Assembly (NCBI RefSeq): GCF_000150275.1
Contig: NW_002060943.1
Location: 2,632,462-2,696,461, forward strand
DNA from: Trichoplax adhaerens
Taxonomy: Eukaryota; Placozoa; Uniplacotomia; Trichoplacea; Trichoplacidae
Direction of reading: 5' to 3'
Length of the DNA: 64,000 bases
The position numbers and the translations under genes are program-made. Positions 12,701 through 25,700 of this stretch are shown here, piece after piece (position 1 is the stretch's first letter; each line of letters opens with the position of its first letter). The notes under the pieces were generated by a model. It did not search any database, was not told where the DNA came from, and saw only the letters and a list, made by a program, of their open reading frames with translations.

Positions 12701-15700
12701 GCACCATTCTAGGCAATAATTTTTCAACTAAAGTTATGTAATAACAAAAGTAAGAAAATTTAAAACACTGCTTGATTTTTAATAATAAGCATTACGTAAA
12801 GCTATGAGATAAAAGTATAATACCAATGTATCAAATCTGTCATCGTAATTATCCTCATGCTTACCGATAATTTTAGAATCATCAATACTTTTTAGGTGAG
12901 TTGCGATAGCATTAATCAGGCTAAGAGATACTTTGATATTGTGACTCTATTAAGAAAACAGTAAATAAAACAAATTATCTATGAAAAACCTTACATTCTA
13001 TAGACTGACAATATACAACAAATCAGTTGTATTAAAAGTTTATAAATAAAGCTAAGATTACCTCAATTGCTGATACAATATCATTAAGAGTTCTATTCTT
13101 TCCAAAGCAAGACATAAATATCGAATACCTATATACATAGAGTAATTGATATAGAAATAAACGATCTTTTTCCGATCTTAGGATGACATAACCTATAGCA
13201 ACAAGCATCATTTCCAGCAAAAGCAATATACTTACGTTATTTTATTCCCCAATATCTTACAAGAATCCATGAGATGGAGCAAATTAACGGCTCCTAAAAA
13301 TTGTCAACAAGAAATTTCATACAGTTAACCATAATAGGTATTGCTGGTGATACAAAAATTACGTTCTCTCATTTTACCTTCAATATCTCCCTTTTGACGG
13401 TACTGGATAAACATAGGATATACGAAATGAGATCGCACTGGAATTTTCTAAAAACAGGCGTACAAATTTGTTGGTTAAGCCTCGATAAAAATTTTCATTT
13501 AAACACAAAGTGCTCATAATTTCTGTAGTATCGTCGAAAAGGAACTGCAATAATAGAACTATCATTGAAATTTACCCTCTGGGCCATTTCGCGGACGCAG
13601 TCAACAGCTAGGTCTAGAGATCATTGTATCAGTTACAGAGTTAGCAAGATGCTAATCTGGTGTATTAATAATTAAGCTTATAAATGTTTAAAAGTTCAAT
13701 ATTATAAATTACCTGTGTTTCTGTTATCATGAAGAACATCAAGAAAATCATACCATACATAGTGATCGATTAATTTCTCATGCTCAATGTCCCCTATAAA
13801 ATTGAGTTTATCTTTTGTTTCCTAAATGATACCATTAAAACAGTGGAACAACCAACATCAATATTATTCGTTGTATGTAATGAATGTCTTATGGTCGTAT
13901 GGTTCTTACAGTTTCCATTCTAGCAACAGCCCGAAGGAGAGAACGGAGTGTCATGTTGATATTATCGTCCCGATTGCTTGGATTAATATGAACGATGTCC
14001 TTCAATATAAATAGGGCACCCTGAAAATCTCCCTCAAAGCATAGGTCGATCATCGTGCCACGTAAAGCTATACAAGGTCAGAAGAAGAAATTTTATGTAA
14101 TTTTTGTGACTTTTGGATTTGACCTAATAACGAAAATTTTAACCCACCTTGAAAAAGAGATATTTTGCCTTCAATACTATCCAATACCTATCATGAATAA
14201 GGATTAAATGAATGATATTATGATGTGAAATAAATGCTCTTCCAGTATTTTACAAGTCAGTTACGCCTATTGTGGCGTTGTTACTGTTATAATTTGTTGC
14301 TTACATTAGGAATGAGAAAACTTTTCTTAGTTCTTGAAAGAGCTTTGATTACAGAGCTATAAGTATGACGATCAGGCAAAATGTGATCCTTTTGCATCAT
14401 CTGAAATACCTAGTATCAATAGAGTAAGAAGATATGATACGGGCGTAAGTATCAACTAACTATTAGAAATTTGCAAAAGTAATACCTTTTCTAGCGATAG
14501 CCAATTTCCTCGTTCAGCGACAGCGTTAACTAAAGCCGTGTAACTAATTTGGCTTGGCATGATGTTGTTCTGTCTATACATATAACATTAAAAATGGAGA
14601 CAGAATATTACAAAATCTTGTCCTAGAAATTTACTACCGTATATAAGAGTTTCAACAGTGAACAAAATAGCAAGTCATACACGCTGTGTTTTATCCCAAC
14701 CTCATCAAATCAAACGTTGCGTATGAATTATCCAGATCGCTAAATATATGAAATAGACGCATAATAAAAATTTGGTAAGATTATTCCATTTGAGGTGAAA
14801 AAGTCGTCTCGGACTAACAATCATTGAATCATAGTGTATTACTCAGCTCTGGCATGCCCAGTTATTAAGGCAGCATAGACCGATTCTGATATTGACATAT
14901 CTTCATTTTTCATATAATCCAAGATAGTACTAGATAACATTACGATATTAAAACATTAGTCTGTCCATCAAATGCGATATGGTTTAAGTTTAAGTGTTCA
15001 ACCAGTAGTACTATCATATTTAAGAATCGCTATACCATCTATTACGTGGTACGAAGTAGTAATCAATCTACTAACCTGGCAGCCTTAATGTCACCTTGAA
15101 TACCATATGCTTGTAATATATTGATGTAAGTCGTCTGCGTAACATCATTTAACGATTACAATCCAATTTGGAGAAATTATCGAGTATTATTCAAATATAA
15201 CTGAAATACTTCTAGCTCATTCAATTAACAAAAATGATCTAAAATAAACCTTGTCAGGAGAAACATTTTTAGCTCTCATGGAAGACAGAAATTCGATAGG
15301 TGAAAAAGTGTGTTCGCAAAAATTGTAGACCGTTAATAATTCATTGTAATGATTAACGTTGAATCTATAATCTAAAATCAATATCGATTGAAATTAATGA
15401 TAAGTTTATTATGAATAAGGGTAAGCAAGATGAAACTGTTCTCAAACGAAATAGACAGTTAACATTGTCGAAGCAAACTGGATGATTTCTCTAGAGTTGA
15501 TAGTATATATACATGCGAACAAATTACACTAAAGACAGATCGAAAACAGATAATAAAAAGTTAAATTTGTTGTAAGAAAGCTGACTTATTTTAACCCATT
15601 TACAAAATTTTATCAAGCATATAAAATATAATATAATATAATACTACATCTGATTCATCTTTTTTACCTTTTGGTGAGTATAAGTGTAAGTTGGAAAGGT

Positions 15701-17410
15701 GATAAAAATGTTGTTAATACTTAACAGGCAAAAGTAAGAAAGTAACTCCAACTACTCTCTTACTGCAGTAACTTGTTATGTGCGTTGATTTGCCTGTCAT
15801 ACACTATAGCCGATTGAATTTTATGATCGTTCATGCAAACAATATTTCTAGCTCACGTACCTCTAGAAGCCAATTTTGCCCAAAATTGATGCACTAACTC
15901 GATACGTTGTTCAGGTTTAACATCACGCAAGCGTTCGCCACAATTGCGAATAATATCACAGCCAAGACTATGAGATATAAACTCTATAAATACAATAAAT
16001 AAGCAAATATCAATCTATTATTTCCATTGTATGATATCTATTTTATAACTATTCAACATTGTATTTGTACGATATTGCATAGTAATTTTCTTCAATCATT
16101 CCATGATCCATCGTAACACTATGGTCTTGTCGCTATTTCTGACGTATACGTATTTGCCGCATAAGATGAAGAACTTGCATCCTAATAGTCACTGATTTAC
16201 CCGTCATCATAGTACTGTACAAGCATGTGGCTAAGTGCAACTTTGCAATTGTTCAAGCTTTGCAAAGCAGTTACTGGACAGTAGGTCGCCAAGATTTTGT
16301 AGTAGTGTACTGTATTACTCCTATCTAGCGATTATTGTAGATTGTGTGCGATTCGTAAGGTAGAGGTGAATTCGATATGATATTTGCATTCGCATCACGA
16401 TCATTTACTGAGCAGTTTGTATTTTTTCAACAATCAAATTGGTCTTTTACATTGATGTTCATGCTACAAAGACCACTACAGTCCATTACAATGAAATTTA
16501 AGTAGTCAATACTGCACTCCTGTTCTATAACATCTATCCATAATTCTAATAGTAGCATCGTTGGCGAGCTCTCAAAACGATATCTACTTACTTTAGGCCT
16601 ACAGTCAAGAATGCATATCGTGCTATTTGTGTCATCGTCAATCAGTCATACTGCAGTATTGCCTTCGTCAAGTCTGTTTTAGCCAATCGCATTGGTTGGT
16701 ATATACCCCAAATAATATTCAACTATGGTATTATCCATTTAGTGGTTTGTCTATCCCTTCTATACAAGTATCGTATTGCATTGCATGATGATTTATCAAT
16801 TATCCATCATTAGGCAAACATTTATTCGTAATTCATTGAACTGCACTCGATTTCAGAGAGAACATTTTGCAAGGGTCGTAGTATGCAAAAGGAGCAAGCT
16901 AACGACTGGCAGCTATGAATCAATGTTAAAATGATGATGGCCATGAAGAGTAGAGTATTGGTGAATTGCTATGATAGAGTGATTACTTTGTGTTCCGATT
17001 TTATCCTTACCTAAATCGCATATTCTTTGAAAGTCGAGTAGGAGAATTTCCTTGGAATAAATTTCACCCATGCGTGGTATCGGACGAGCTCTTGGACGTC
17101 GAGGTGGACGTTGTGAGGGAGTCGTTGAGGGATCTTTCTGGTCGTCTTTGACTGTTAAAAAGTTATCAAAATCTAAAAATTCATAGCTAAACGTGGAAGT
17201 TTCTTTTTTCTTGGTTGGATCAGCAGTTTGGGCTGTTTCAGCATGTGTATTGCATGCAATTCGGCTGATGGATAGCCATCGACTAGCCCCAATGGGGGCA
17301 ATTTGTGGTTTACTGAGGAAATTCTTGACCAGTGAATGACTGACAGCCTGGTTGCGAGCGTTGAAGACAACAGGCCGCTGCACAAGGAAGCGAGTAGACA
17401 CTCTCCACAT
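9773..17410 (-). CDS. LRPPRC-like leucine-rich PPR protein, mitochondrial
   Basis: Thirty-one coding exons read on the minus strand: 17410-17011, 15983-15861, 15371-15250, 15134-15076, 14929-14843, 14739-14701, 14573-14486, 14400-14305, 14187-14148, 14067-13910, 13821-13713, 13613-13576, 13544-13424, 13293-13236, 13128-13062, 12946-12865, 12727-12655, 12326-12242, 12152-12066, 11930-11865, 11767-11711, 11620-11558, 11484-11432, 11352-11275, 11192-11113, 11003-10911, 10802-10700, 10618-10488, 10411-10299, 10188-10017, 9915-9773. They join in one frame of 1027 residues. Exon 1 gives a basic, hydroxylated mitochondrial presequence beginning MWRVSTRFLV. Exons 2-7 align with the start of LRPPRC (IIRNCGERL, VNHYNELLTVY, VYAALITGHARAE, SYTALVNAVAERG), and the rest consists of PPR-like helical pairs. 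In animals LRPPRC, with SLIRP, stabilises mitochondrial mRNAs. The protein is shorter than human LRPPRC (1394). An upstream in-frame Met at 17455 would add a hydrophobic 15-residue extension and is less likely. Confidence 0.88.
15984..17010 (-). other. First intron of the LRPPRC-like gene (1.03 kb)
   Basis: Donor GTAAGG on the minus strand abuts exon 1 at 17011 and acceptor TTTATAG abuts exon 2 at 15983. It is the longest intron of this gene; most others are 80-300 nt. No conserved frame or RNA gene is seen inside. Confidence 0.7.
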
Positions 17411-17660
17411 TTTGCACCGATGAATATAAAGTACCAACAAGAAGATAAGCGGCAATAACTATCAGCAATGCAAGAATTCTTTCTTGATAGTGCTTAAAAT
17501 AAGTCAATGAGTAGAAAAGGAAAGAGGATTTTATGCTGGTAAATCTCTCCAACGCCAAGCTGCCAACTGTAGCTCTTTTTCTCCTCTTTTTGGCTTCAAT
17601 GCCCGACTTCAATCAAGGTTAATTCAACTGCACTACGGTCAGTCGCAGATGGTTCAACCT

Positions 17661-18530
17661 CCGTACAGTACACTGAGTGCCGTAGAGTAGGGTAGGCACA
17701 GTATTGGTGGACGATAGGGCGAACAGTATGGTCGTTTTCCCCCGACTGTGACAGTACACTGACTACAGTGTACAGTACAGCACTGTACAGTACGTTCAGT
17801 ACAGTGTATAGTACTGTACTAGACTCTAGAGTACAGTACAGTACACTCAGTGAGTACAGTACCTGTATGTGGCTGATTCGACGTGTGAAAGACTCGCTTG
17901 ACTTGCAGATACAGCGGTATAGTATGTACCGTATAGTAATATACTGTTGACATTGGCTAACATTGGGCACTAGACTCAGTTGCAAGGGTTCTCACTCCAC
18001 GTGCGATTACAGTACTTTGCCTGACGATTACAGTATTAGTACGTCCAGTCCTGTACTGTACACTGTACGGCACAGACCCTCCAATGGCACGATCTGCAGT
18101 AAAAAAAGAACCATCCAGCGAGTGAGTAAAATGGGTCACCAACATGGGCATTAAGCAGGCTTTTAATCCTCTTTCTGATCATTCTACTCAATTTCTACTC
18201 TACTGGTGAAAGTGTCATCTACCGTATTGCAGTGTTTTGCAACTTGCTTCTGAAATTTGGTATACTTTACAGTACAGTACATGGCCATGGAGCAGTCAAC
18301 TCATCATAATAGTACTGTACTGTACTGTATGTGAGCACGCTGTACTGTACAGTGTACAGTACAGTGTACAGTACAGCGTAATGAAATCTGCTGTGCTTGG
18401 CCATGGTGCAGTCAACTCATCATTACAGTGTACTGTACTGTACAGTACTGTACTGTATGTCAGCACGCTGACGGTACAGTACAGTGTACTGTAACACAGA
18501 GTACTTCATACTGTACTCAACTGGGCTGTA
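17661..18530. repeat. TACTG/CAGTA pentanucleotide satellite islands
   Basis: Blocks of the 5-base unit TACTG and its complement CAGTA lie at about 17745-17860, 18040-18080, 18260-18380 and 18420-18530, separated by ordinary sequence. The unit frequently switches orientation, producing palindromes such as TACAGTACTGTA. A 116-base segment is duplicated: GGCCATGG plus GCAGTCAACTCATCAT begins at 18283 and again at 18399. Open frames here (YSTVQYS-like) are repeat artefacts. Confidence 0.92.
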
Positions 18531-20045
18531 CTGTAACACCACACACCCGGTCGGGATGGGAGTAATTGGAGCACGCAAGAGCAGTGGAAGAGATGGTGCA
18601 CGCTCCACATTGAATGGATGGAATGGATGGCCATTGCTTGCATAGACAAAACTAAACTCTCCAATTGAATCAACACCTCCAAGAAGCCATAACAAATAAG
18701 TAAGTTTGTCAGATAGGCAAGAGGATAAACTTGAATCGTTTATGTTGCTTGTAAGGCAATTTTACAACAGTGGCATATGTACAATACAGCTGTATTATTC
18801 CCTAGCGATGATGGACTGACTACTACAAATTTCCAACAATTTGCAGTCGGTCGTCCATGCCTTAGCAGTAAGGCAATGTACTTTGGGCACTTTCTATATA
18901 ACCTTGTATCTTCACTCTTTGTCATGCTAATTCGTGATCGTTCTAAAATAGAAATTGATCTACTTATAGAGGATAACATCATTGTCAAACTTCTTCCTAA
19001 TTTGTACATGTATGATACTTGGTTACTGGAGTAGACATTATAGATGAAAAGCCTCGCAGTACAAGACTGAAATCTTGGTCGACGGATGTGACATACGCGT
19101 CGTTGTAGAATTGATTGTTAGACTGAAATCTTCAAGTTATGGCCAATAAAGGGAATAAACGCAAGGCAACCTCTGAATTATCACCAGCGTTACGTAAACG
19201 AATAAGATACATAGTTTTTACCACTGGTATTTGGTAAGGCCATGCATTTGTACCTCGATTATAGACAGAGTTATGCTAGCTTTTATGCAAGATCCATTCA
19301 TGAGCTTACTTGCCTATACAGTATACAATCGCGCACGATATTCTTACAGTAGTCCACTCTACTGAGCTGCCGGATGACAATTGATTGGAAGCACAATTCA
19401 TATATCGTAGTTGATGCATTTTTAATTTCACCCCTAGGATAAATTAACTGCAAAGGAATAGTGTTATACTATAGACGAGCACAACTTTATTGAACTAGTG
19501 AAGCATCAGGGTTCTATTACACTTATTGCATCCAATTCCTCTCCATACAATATAAAACATACATCTTATGCTGTACATGCTATCTCTAAATACATATTAA
19601 TCTACATAATACCATGTTCGACTACATTGATGCATCTTAATATGCAGGCAGCACTACGTGTTAATTACAGTATGTATCAAGATACGCATAGACATGAACA
19701 TCTATTCAATTAGTTATACTATGATTACACCACTGCACATTACAGCGATTGCATACACGCGCAAACCTTAATAAGGTTATTCATCACTCATAGTATATCA
19801 AGGTTAGTGATAACCCCGTACCTCAGATTCTGTTATGCTCTGTTGTCCATAATGGCAATCGTCAACATACGGTAGTTCTAATTTTCCTTGGCTATCTATA
19901 TGCTGACTTTAACTACAGCATTGATACGCAAGATAATATTCTCGCATAGGATTACTAGCGAAATAATACCCAATAGAAAATGGAAGTAATCAGCCCACAC
20001 AATATGTACTCTTAGTCTTTGTGACTATCTACATCAAGATATCTA
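18531..20045. other. Intergenic DNA in the LRPPRC/APAF1 head-to-head gap
   Basis: Two overlapping open frames at 18740-19034 (plus and minus) and one at 19498-19713 (plus) lack recognisable domains, splice partners or conserved motifs. I do not call a gene here. Confidence 0.5.
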
Positions 20046-20357
20046 ATGGAATATAATGTGCATATGCAATTATTTAGCTACAACTCACTATCAATTAATA
20101 GGTATTGTTTTGAATTTGCGATCAGGGTCCTCGTAAATATAACTGGAGCAGCTATCTTTCTAGCTATGAAACCGACTGTCGCCCGTCGGCGTGCTGAGAG
20201 AATACTAAGGGAAGAAGAGGAGAATAATAGTAACAAAGACAGTGCTATAGTCCTTAACCATGACGAACAAGAAATACCAGCGCTATCGGATCCTTTAACA
20301 CAACAGCAGCAGCCACAATCGATCATGGCACGATTAGCTGCTTATTTTAAATTCTGA
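20046..20357 (+). CDS. Possible small membrane protein or terminal exon, unrecognised
   Basis: A 103-codon frame ending TAA... stop at 20355-20357. The C-terminal two thirds look protein-like: a hydrophobic stretch (VLVNITGAAIFLAMKP), then a very basic helix (ARRRAERILREEEENN), an acidic/polar middle, a QQQQ run and SIMARLAAYFKF at the end. The pattern suggests a single membrane segment with a charged tail. A pyrimidine-poor but usable acceptor (GCGATCAG) at about 20126 would make this the last exon of a spliced gene. I recognise no family. The N-terminal 30 codons look unconstrained. Confidence 0.3.
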   Translation: MEYNVHMQLFSYNSLSINRYCFEFAIRVLVNITGAAIFLAMKPTVARRRAERILREEEENNSNKDSAIVLNHDEQEIPALSDPLTQQQQPQSIMARLAAYFKF

Positions 20358-22776
20358 AGGATCACATAGCGACTTCTACACTCAAATTGATAGAACATTG
20401 CTTATTAGTTGCTAAGGCCTGGCAATGAATGCTGTGGCACAATATCTACACAAATAGCCTCCATTAATGTTGGAACTTGTCCATCATTTTCAACGATCAT
20501 AATGGTCAAATTTATAAATGATCGGGAGTTAGTGAACATCCATTGTATATTGCTTAATCATAATTATAATGTAGCTCAGATCTATTTAAATGAATAGCAT
20601 CACTAATTTCTACCAATGTGTAGGTAAAATGTGATATATTGTACCAATTCCTTATAAATGATGTTATCGATTTATAGTCTGCGAGTACAGATTAAACCCA
20701 AGCTTTTACTAAATTGCATCTGTAAACCATCTACTTTAGCTACGTTAGGCTAATATAGCAATTATGCTGTAGTTGTATTAAAATGGTCGCCTTTATTTTA
20801 TGAGGCATAATGCAGTTGCTTTTAAAAAAATTATTCCTTAGCGAATCTCCGAAATTTTGAAAAGAGTTGAAGCAGCTTTATGTCTTTTATAGTGTACAAC
20901 CTATTGTTCAAATATCTTTATAACGATTTTTTTCAACGCTAAATTTTGAATATGTAACAATTTGGATATTATCTTGTTGACAACCCTATAAGCAGCCCTG
21001 TGAATGAAAACGATAACACATGGCACAATTTTTACATTGGATTATTAAATATTTATACTCATATTACCAGGTGTATTAGCATTTCTGTGTACGAAATCAT
21101 ATACTAATAAAGTATAGTGAACAAGTTAGTTGTTAATCTCTATCATACATATGAAATTATTGGATGGATATGATACAAGCGTATAATCACATTCCATTAC
21201 TTATGTCTGACATGATCTAGTTTATAAAGAGATATACTGGCATTTGCAATTGTGACTATTAAATACCTTGTCTTTAAGCAAGGATCAATAATGAATACGC
21301 AACATGAAATGGCTAAATATTTCCCTCATGTACATACCCTTCACATAAGGACTTTTATATTATAGTAATATCGATTCTTACAGGGTATTCGATATCACCA
21401 CAATCTTTCATCTCTTCAGGGTTTACCTGATGCAAGATAAGTTTAGACAGTGATCAACTTAAGAAAACAAGCTATCAATGTTACATCATTTTGGATTATT
21501 GCGAGATTGCTATAAGCCAAAATGAAGCACCTACAGAATCGATTGCCTGAAACCTAAAGCATTTGTTATAGCCTTCAAATGCAAAGTGATGAAGTTGAAT
21601 CAAATTAGTTGATTAAAATAATATAATCTTTCCGCTAGCTGTAAATAGAAACCATAAAGGTGACTACGATTCTGATCTATTAAGATCTAATTATTAAATT
21701 AAATGGACTGTTTGACAAAATACATCTTAATCATTATAAGCTATTACAGCATTACACAGTATGGTACAGGAATTACTTCTACAGAGTTAAAATATGGCTA
21801 TAACATCAATTACTATCGTCGACAGGACGCATGTAGGATTTACTACACAAGAGAATCTGCTCTTTTATTCTCGAAACTCTACCCATACGTCAACATCAGA
21901 TTGACAAATACTGCACGTGTAACTACTGTAGAAAAATGGTGCTAGAATGTTTAATATAATTTATAATCAATTCATTCATTAATGGTAATGTATGGGTTTT
22001 AACTTGAACATTGAACTTCTGTAATAAGTTGAAATCATTACATTAAATAAGTATCGTACTGGCATAGGGAGGGATATTTTTTCTGGTCATTTATTTGGAC
22101 GGCAGGTCTACCTGTTACTATAAATAATCAAAAGTGACAATAATAACCAAGGCAAAAAGTAGATACAAATAAATTAATTGTCATCATCTGATTCTAAACT
22201 AATTTAAAGTAACTCTATCAAGAGTAATCATATTAGTTTCCTTAATTAAGTTGTATTATGCACGCAGTCTTAATGGCTCTAGGGCTTCTATCATGTGATT
22301 AAATAACCTACTTACTATATAAACAATGAGACAAGTACTGACCGATACAACTATCCTCTATACTACAATATATTAAGCAATCTCAACGATGATGAACAGA
22401 TATATAAAATCATATGGTTTGGGTTTTCCTTCAAGCTTAACGATAGATAGGCGTAGTCATTGAGGAGATTTGTTATTCAAGATGGATCGATAATATGGCC
22501 AATCTTTGACATGCTATCGAATAAGATAGCCTTACTAGTTGACTATACCAATAAAAAAGATGTCAATGTTTGTTATGCTATAACAAGCAAGACGAAAAAT
22601 TTGACCGAATGCTATTGTGGAACAAGTAGATATCATAATTAAATATGAGTAGCCTAAAAATGGATTAAACTTACCCAACGTAGTTCTCAATTTGCTCTAG
22701 ATTGCAGATTTTTGACTGCCTTTCTTATTTATATTCTTGACCAAAGTGGAGATTATAGTGATATACCAGCTACAAA
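20358..22776. other. Intergenic DNA upstream of the APAF1-like gene, no gene seen
   Basis: AT-rich with dense stops. Short open frames at 21703-21945 and 22460-22642 have no recognisable features. The promoter and any 5' UTR of the APAF1-like gene should lie in the right-hand part. Confidence 0.5.
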
Positions 22777-25700
22777 ATGGGGCTCAGTCACTACATAGAG
22801 ACCGTGATTGAGAGAAATTATCCTAAAATGATTACTGATATCCCATTACAACAGTTTTTGATTGATTTAAGAGCTAGACAAGTCCTATCGAATGAAGAAG
22901 TCGATGAATTAAATTCATTCCGAACCAATAAAGAAATGATTTATAACTTTATTAAAATCCTCAAGTTTCGAGCCGATCAAGATTTCTTTCACCTCTGTGA
23001 TACTTTGCAAGAACATGGAGCTATAACAGTACAAGAATTTGGTGAAGCATTGCAAAATGAAGCAGAATTGCGACGTAGAGCAGGTAAAATATGTTGTAGC
23101 TCCGTGATGACTAAAACAACTATTTTCTCAACAATTCGACCTGAAAAATGTTCAAAGTTGCTAGTAACAGCGAATGTGATACCGTAATGATCGAATGATG
23201 GAGTAAATTTATTTTTGTAGAAAGAGAATATCCAACGATGCACTATTGTTATGCTTCATAAAATCTCATTAGAGTAATGCTACAGGTTGCTATTAGTGAA
23301 GGATATTAGCAGAATAGCTGAATGAAATTTATTCTGCTGAAAGAGAAAAATTACAAACACTGTTATGTAATAACAGTGTTTGCAAAAATTGTACTGGAAT
23401 GATGCTATAATTTCTTAGCTGTAGAGTATTTATACGTTGTAGACCAACCGAGTAGAATTTACTTTTGAAGGAGGAAATGAATTTGTAGTAGCTTAGAAAT
23501 CAACAAATAGTAGTGCATGGTTTTCACCCAAAACAACACTACAATTTTATAGTCGTATAGAGGGTTGCTTACTGATACATTTCAGAATAGACGAGCAAGT
23601 TTCAATTTTGTAGAAAAGAAAAGAGAAGGTTAAGTGCTATGCATGATTACGATATTCCTGATTATGAGTGTACTAACCCAAATTTGACTATAGATAGTGC
23701 TACATTAACCAGAATATTATGCAGTAGAATTATTAGAAGTTCCAGGAAAGATGAGTAAGTTTCAATTTATTGAAGGAAAAAACCGATTTATACCAATATG
23801 TAGCTCTAGTATTGATTAATGTGTAACTGGAATAGTAGGATAATTTACTGTAGAAATTATAAAATACGCGTTGGTGAGCTAAAATTTCTCGTGCATTGAG
23901 ACATTTTTAATATGTTTGTAAATGCAATTTGGATAAGACTGCTACTAGTAGCTAATTCTATCGCCTAACTTGATGATATGTCTCTATAATATCAATGCAT
24001 TAAAACTGCATAAAATTACAGTAAAATAGAACTCCATTAAAATAGGATAATAGAAGCTTAAACAGATTGAGAATAAATCAATCGATTAGCCTTACGCAAT
24101 TCTAGACTAAATGTTTCAATAGCAATCAATATGTTGATAGATAAAGTACTGTAAGCTTGTCCACCATTTTGGGGTATCCAATTTATTCGAATTTCAATTC
24201 TTCTGATGTGCGTGTGTATTGATTAATCGGATACACCTATCGGAAGTATTACTTTTAGTTATAGGAATTCAATACTAACCTATCCTATATTTTCGTTTAT
24301 TTTAAATAGAAGATGAGAATGAGAAAGGAAAGCCGACTAATTCAGGTGTTTATTTCATTAATTTTTGATATCGAATTTATAATTAGGAGCAGCCTATTTT
24401 ATGAATACAAGTGCAAGGGTAGAAAGGTTATAAAGCCGTGCTACATTCTCTATACCTACCATGAAGAGGCGAGAAAACGCCTATGATTTCTACTATCGTA
24501 CTAATCAACGTATAATCTAGAAATAATTCAAAATTGCAATCAAATGTCTAGGATTAATATAATAATTAACCGAAAGAAAGCACGCCTTGTTGCATGGAAG
24601 GAATCAATTTATATTTAGGATTTTAGCATACCGTACATTAATACAGTTGAATAATTTTTTGATTTGTAAAATTTACGGAATAATTGTAGAAAGTGCATCA
24701 TTTAGCCTCTTATTCTACAATGTCAAGAAAGATATAGCTTTAATATTCCTCATATCCTAACAATCTTGTTTTTTCCTTGTTAGCCTATTTGCTACGAGAT
24801 CTTCCTCCAACTCCCGAAAGTCACTATATAGTACGCCAAACTTTTGTTGATAAAATTTGTAGCCATTTGAAGGATATCGATAATTCGCAAGGTCATCTTC
24901 TAATACATGGGATGGCTGGCTGTGGCAAAACAATTGCTGTATGCCAGTCTGTCAGGATGGTGTTTGAACAAGGATATTTTCAATCTCATGGTGTCTACTG
25001 GGCTAAACTAGGTAACTAAATGAACTGTACTGCAAATTAGGATCGTCATTGATGCCCACTTAGCTGCTAGACCGATGCCAATTCTAGTTTTATAAATCAT
25101 TTTCTTAATCGATCATGACATAAAAAATTTGCTTTTAAGTTTTCACAGTGAAAGCGAGTAACAAATAAGGATCTATTTCAATTAACAAGATTTAAGCACA
25201 AAATTAGATTTCTTAGTAAGTTCTTATTCGATATTGATCATTAACTATCGACACCGTAAATCGGATTAGAATCAAGTTAAATACGATAAAAATGAAAAAT
25301 TAACGCTCAAATAGTACTCTTAATTATATTAAATGCTTCACAGCAGATAGAAATTGATCTGGTTAATACTCTAGCTGGTAGACATTAACCTTCACCTACA
25401 TCAAATTCTTTACAGCAGAAATAAGTTTAAAATAATTTCCTGGAAGATCTTGCATTTTTAACCTTGAAAGATGTTCTATAGCAGATATACATTAAGTTTT
25501 TTACTAATTTAATAATCGACATTAATCTTTAAATGGATCGAATATTCTACTCTAGGTAATCAGTTCATAATTACATAAATGAGATGAAGAAGATTACTTT
25601 TATTAATATGTTTTCTAACTGAAATTGCTTTTGAACTACATTAAATATCCTATAATAATAAAATAATATACGTAAGCGTAAATTGGTTGCTTTCGTGGCT

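Noticed and set aside
13380-13423. Extension of the LRPPRC exon ending at 13424 to the stop at about 13380
   Set aside because: A GTATAT donor at 13423 restores phase with the next exon and the PPR-like reading continues, so the stop lies in intron.
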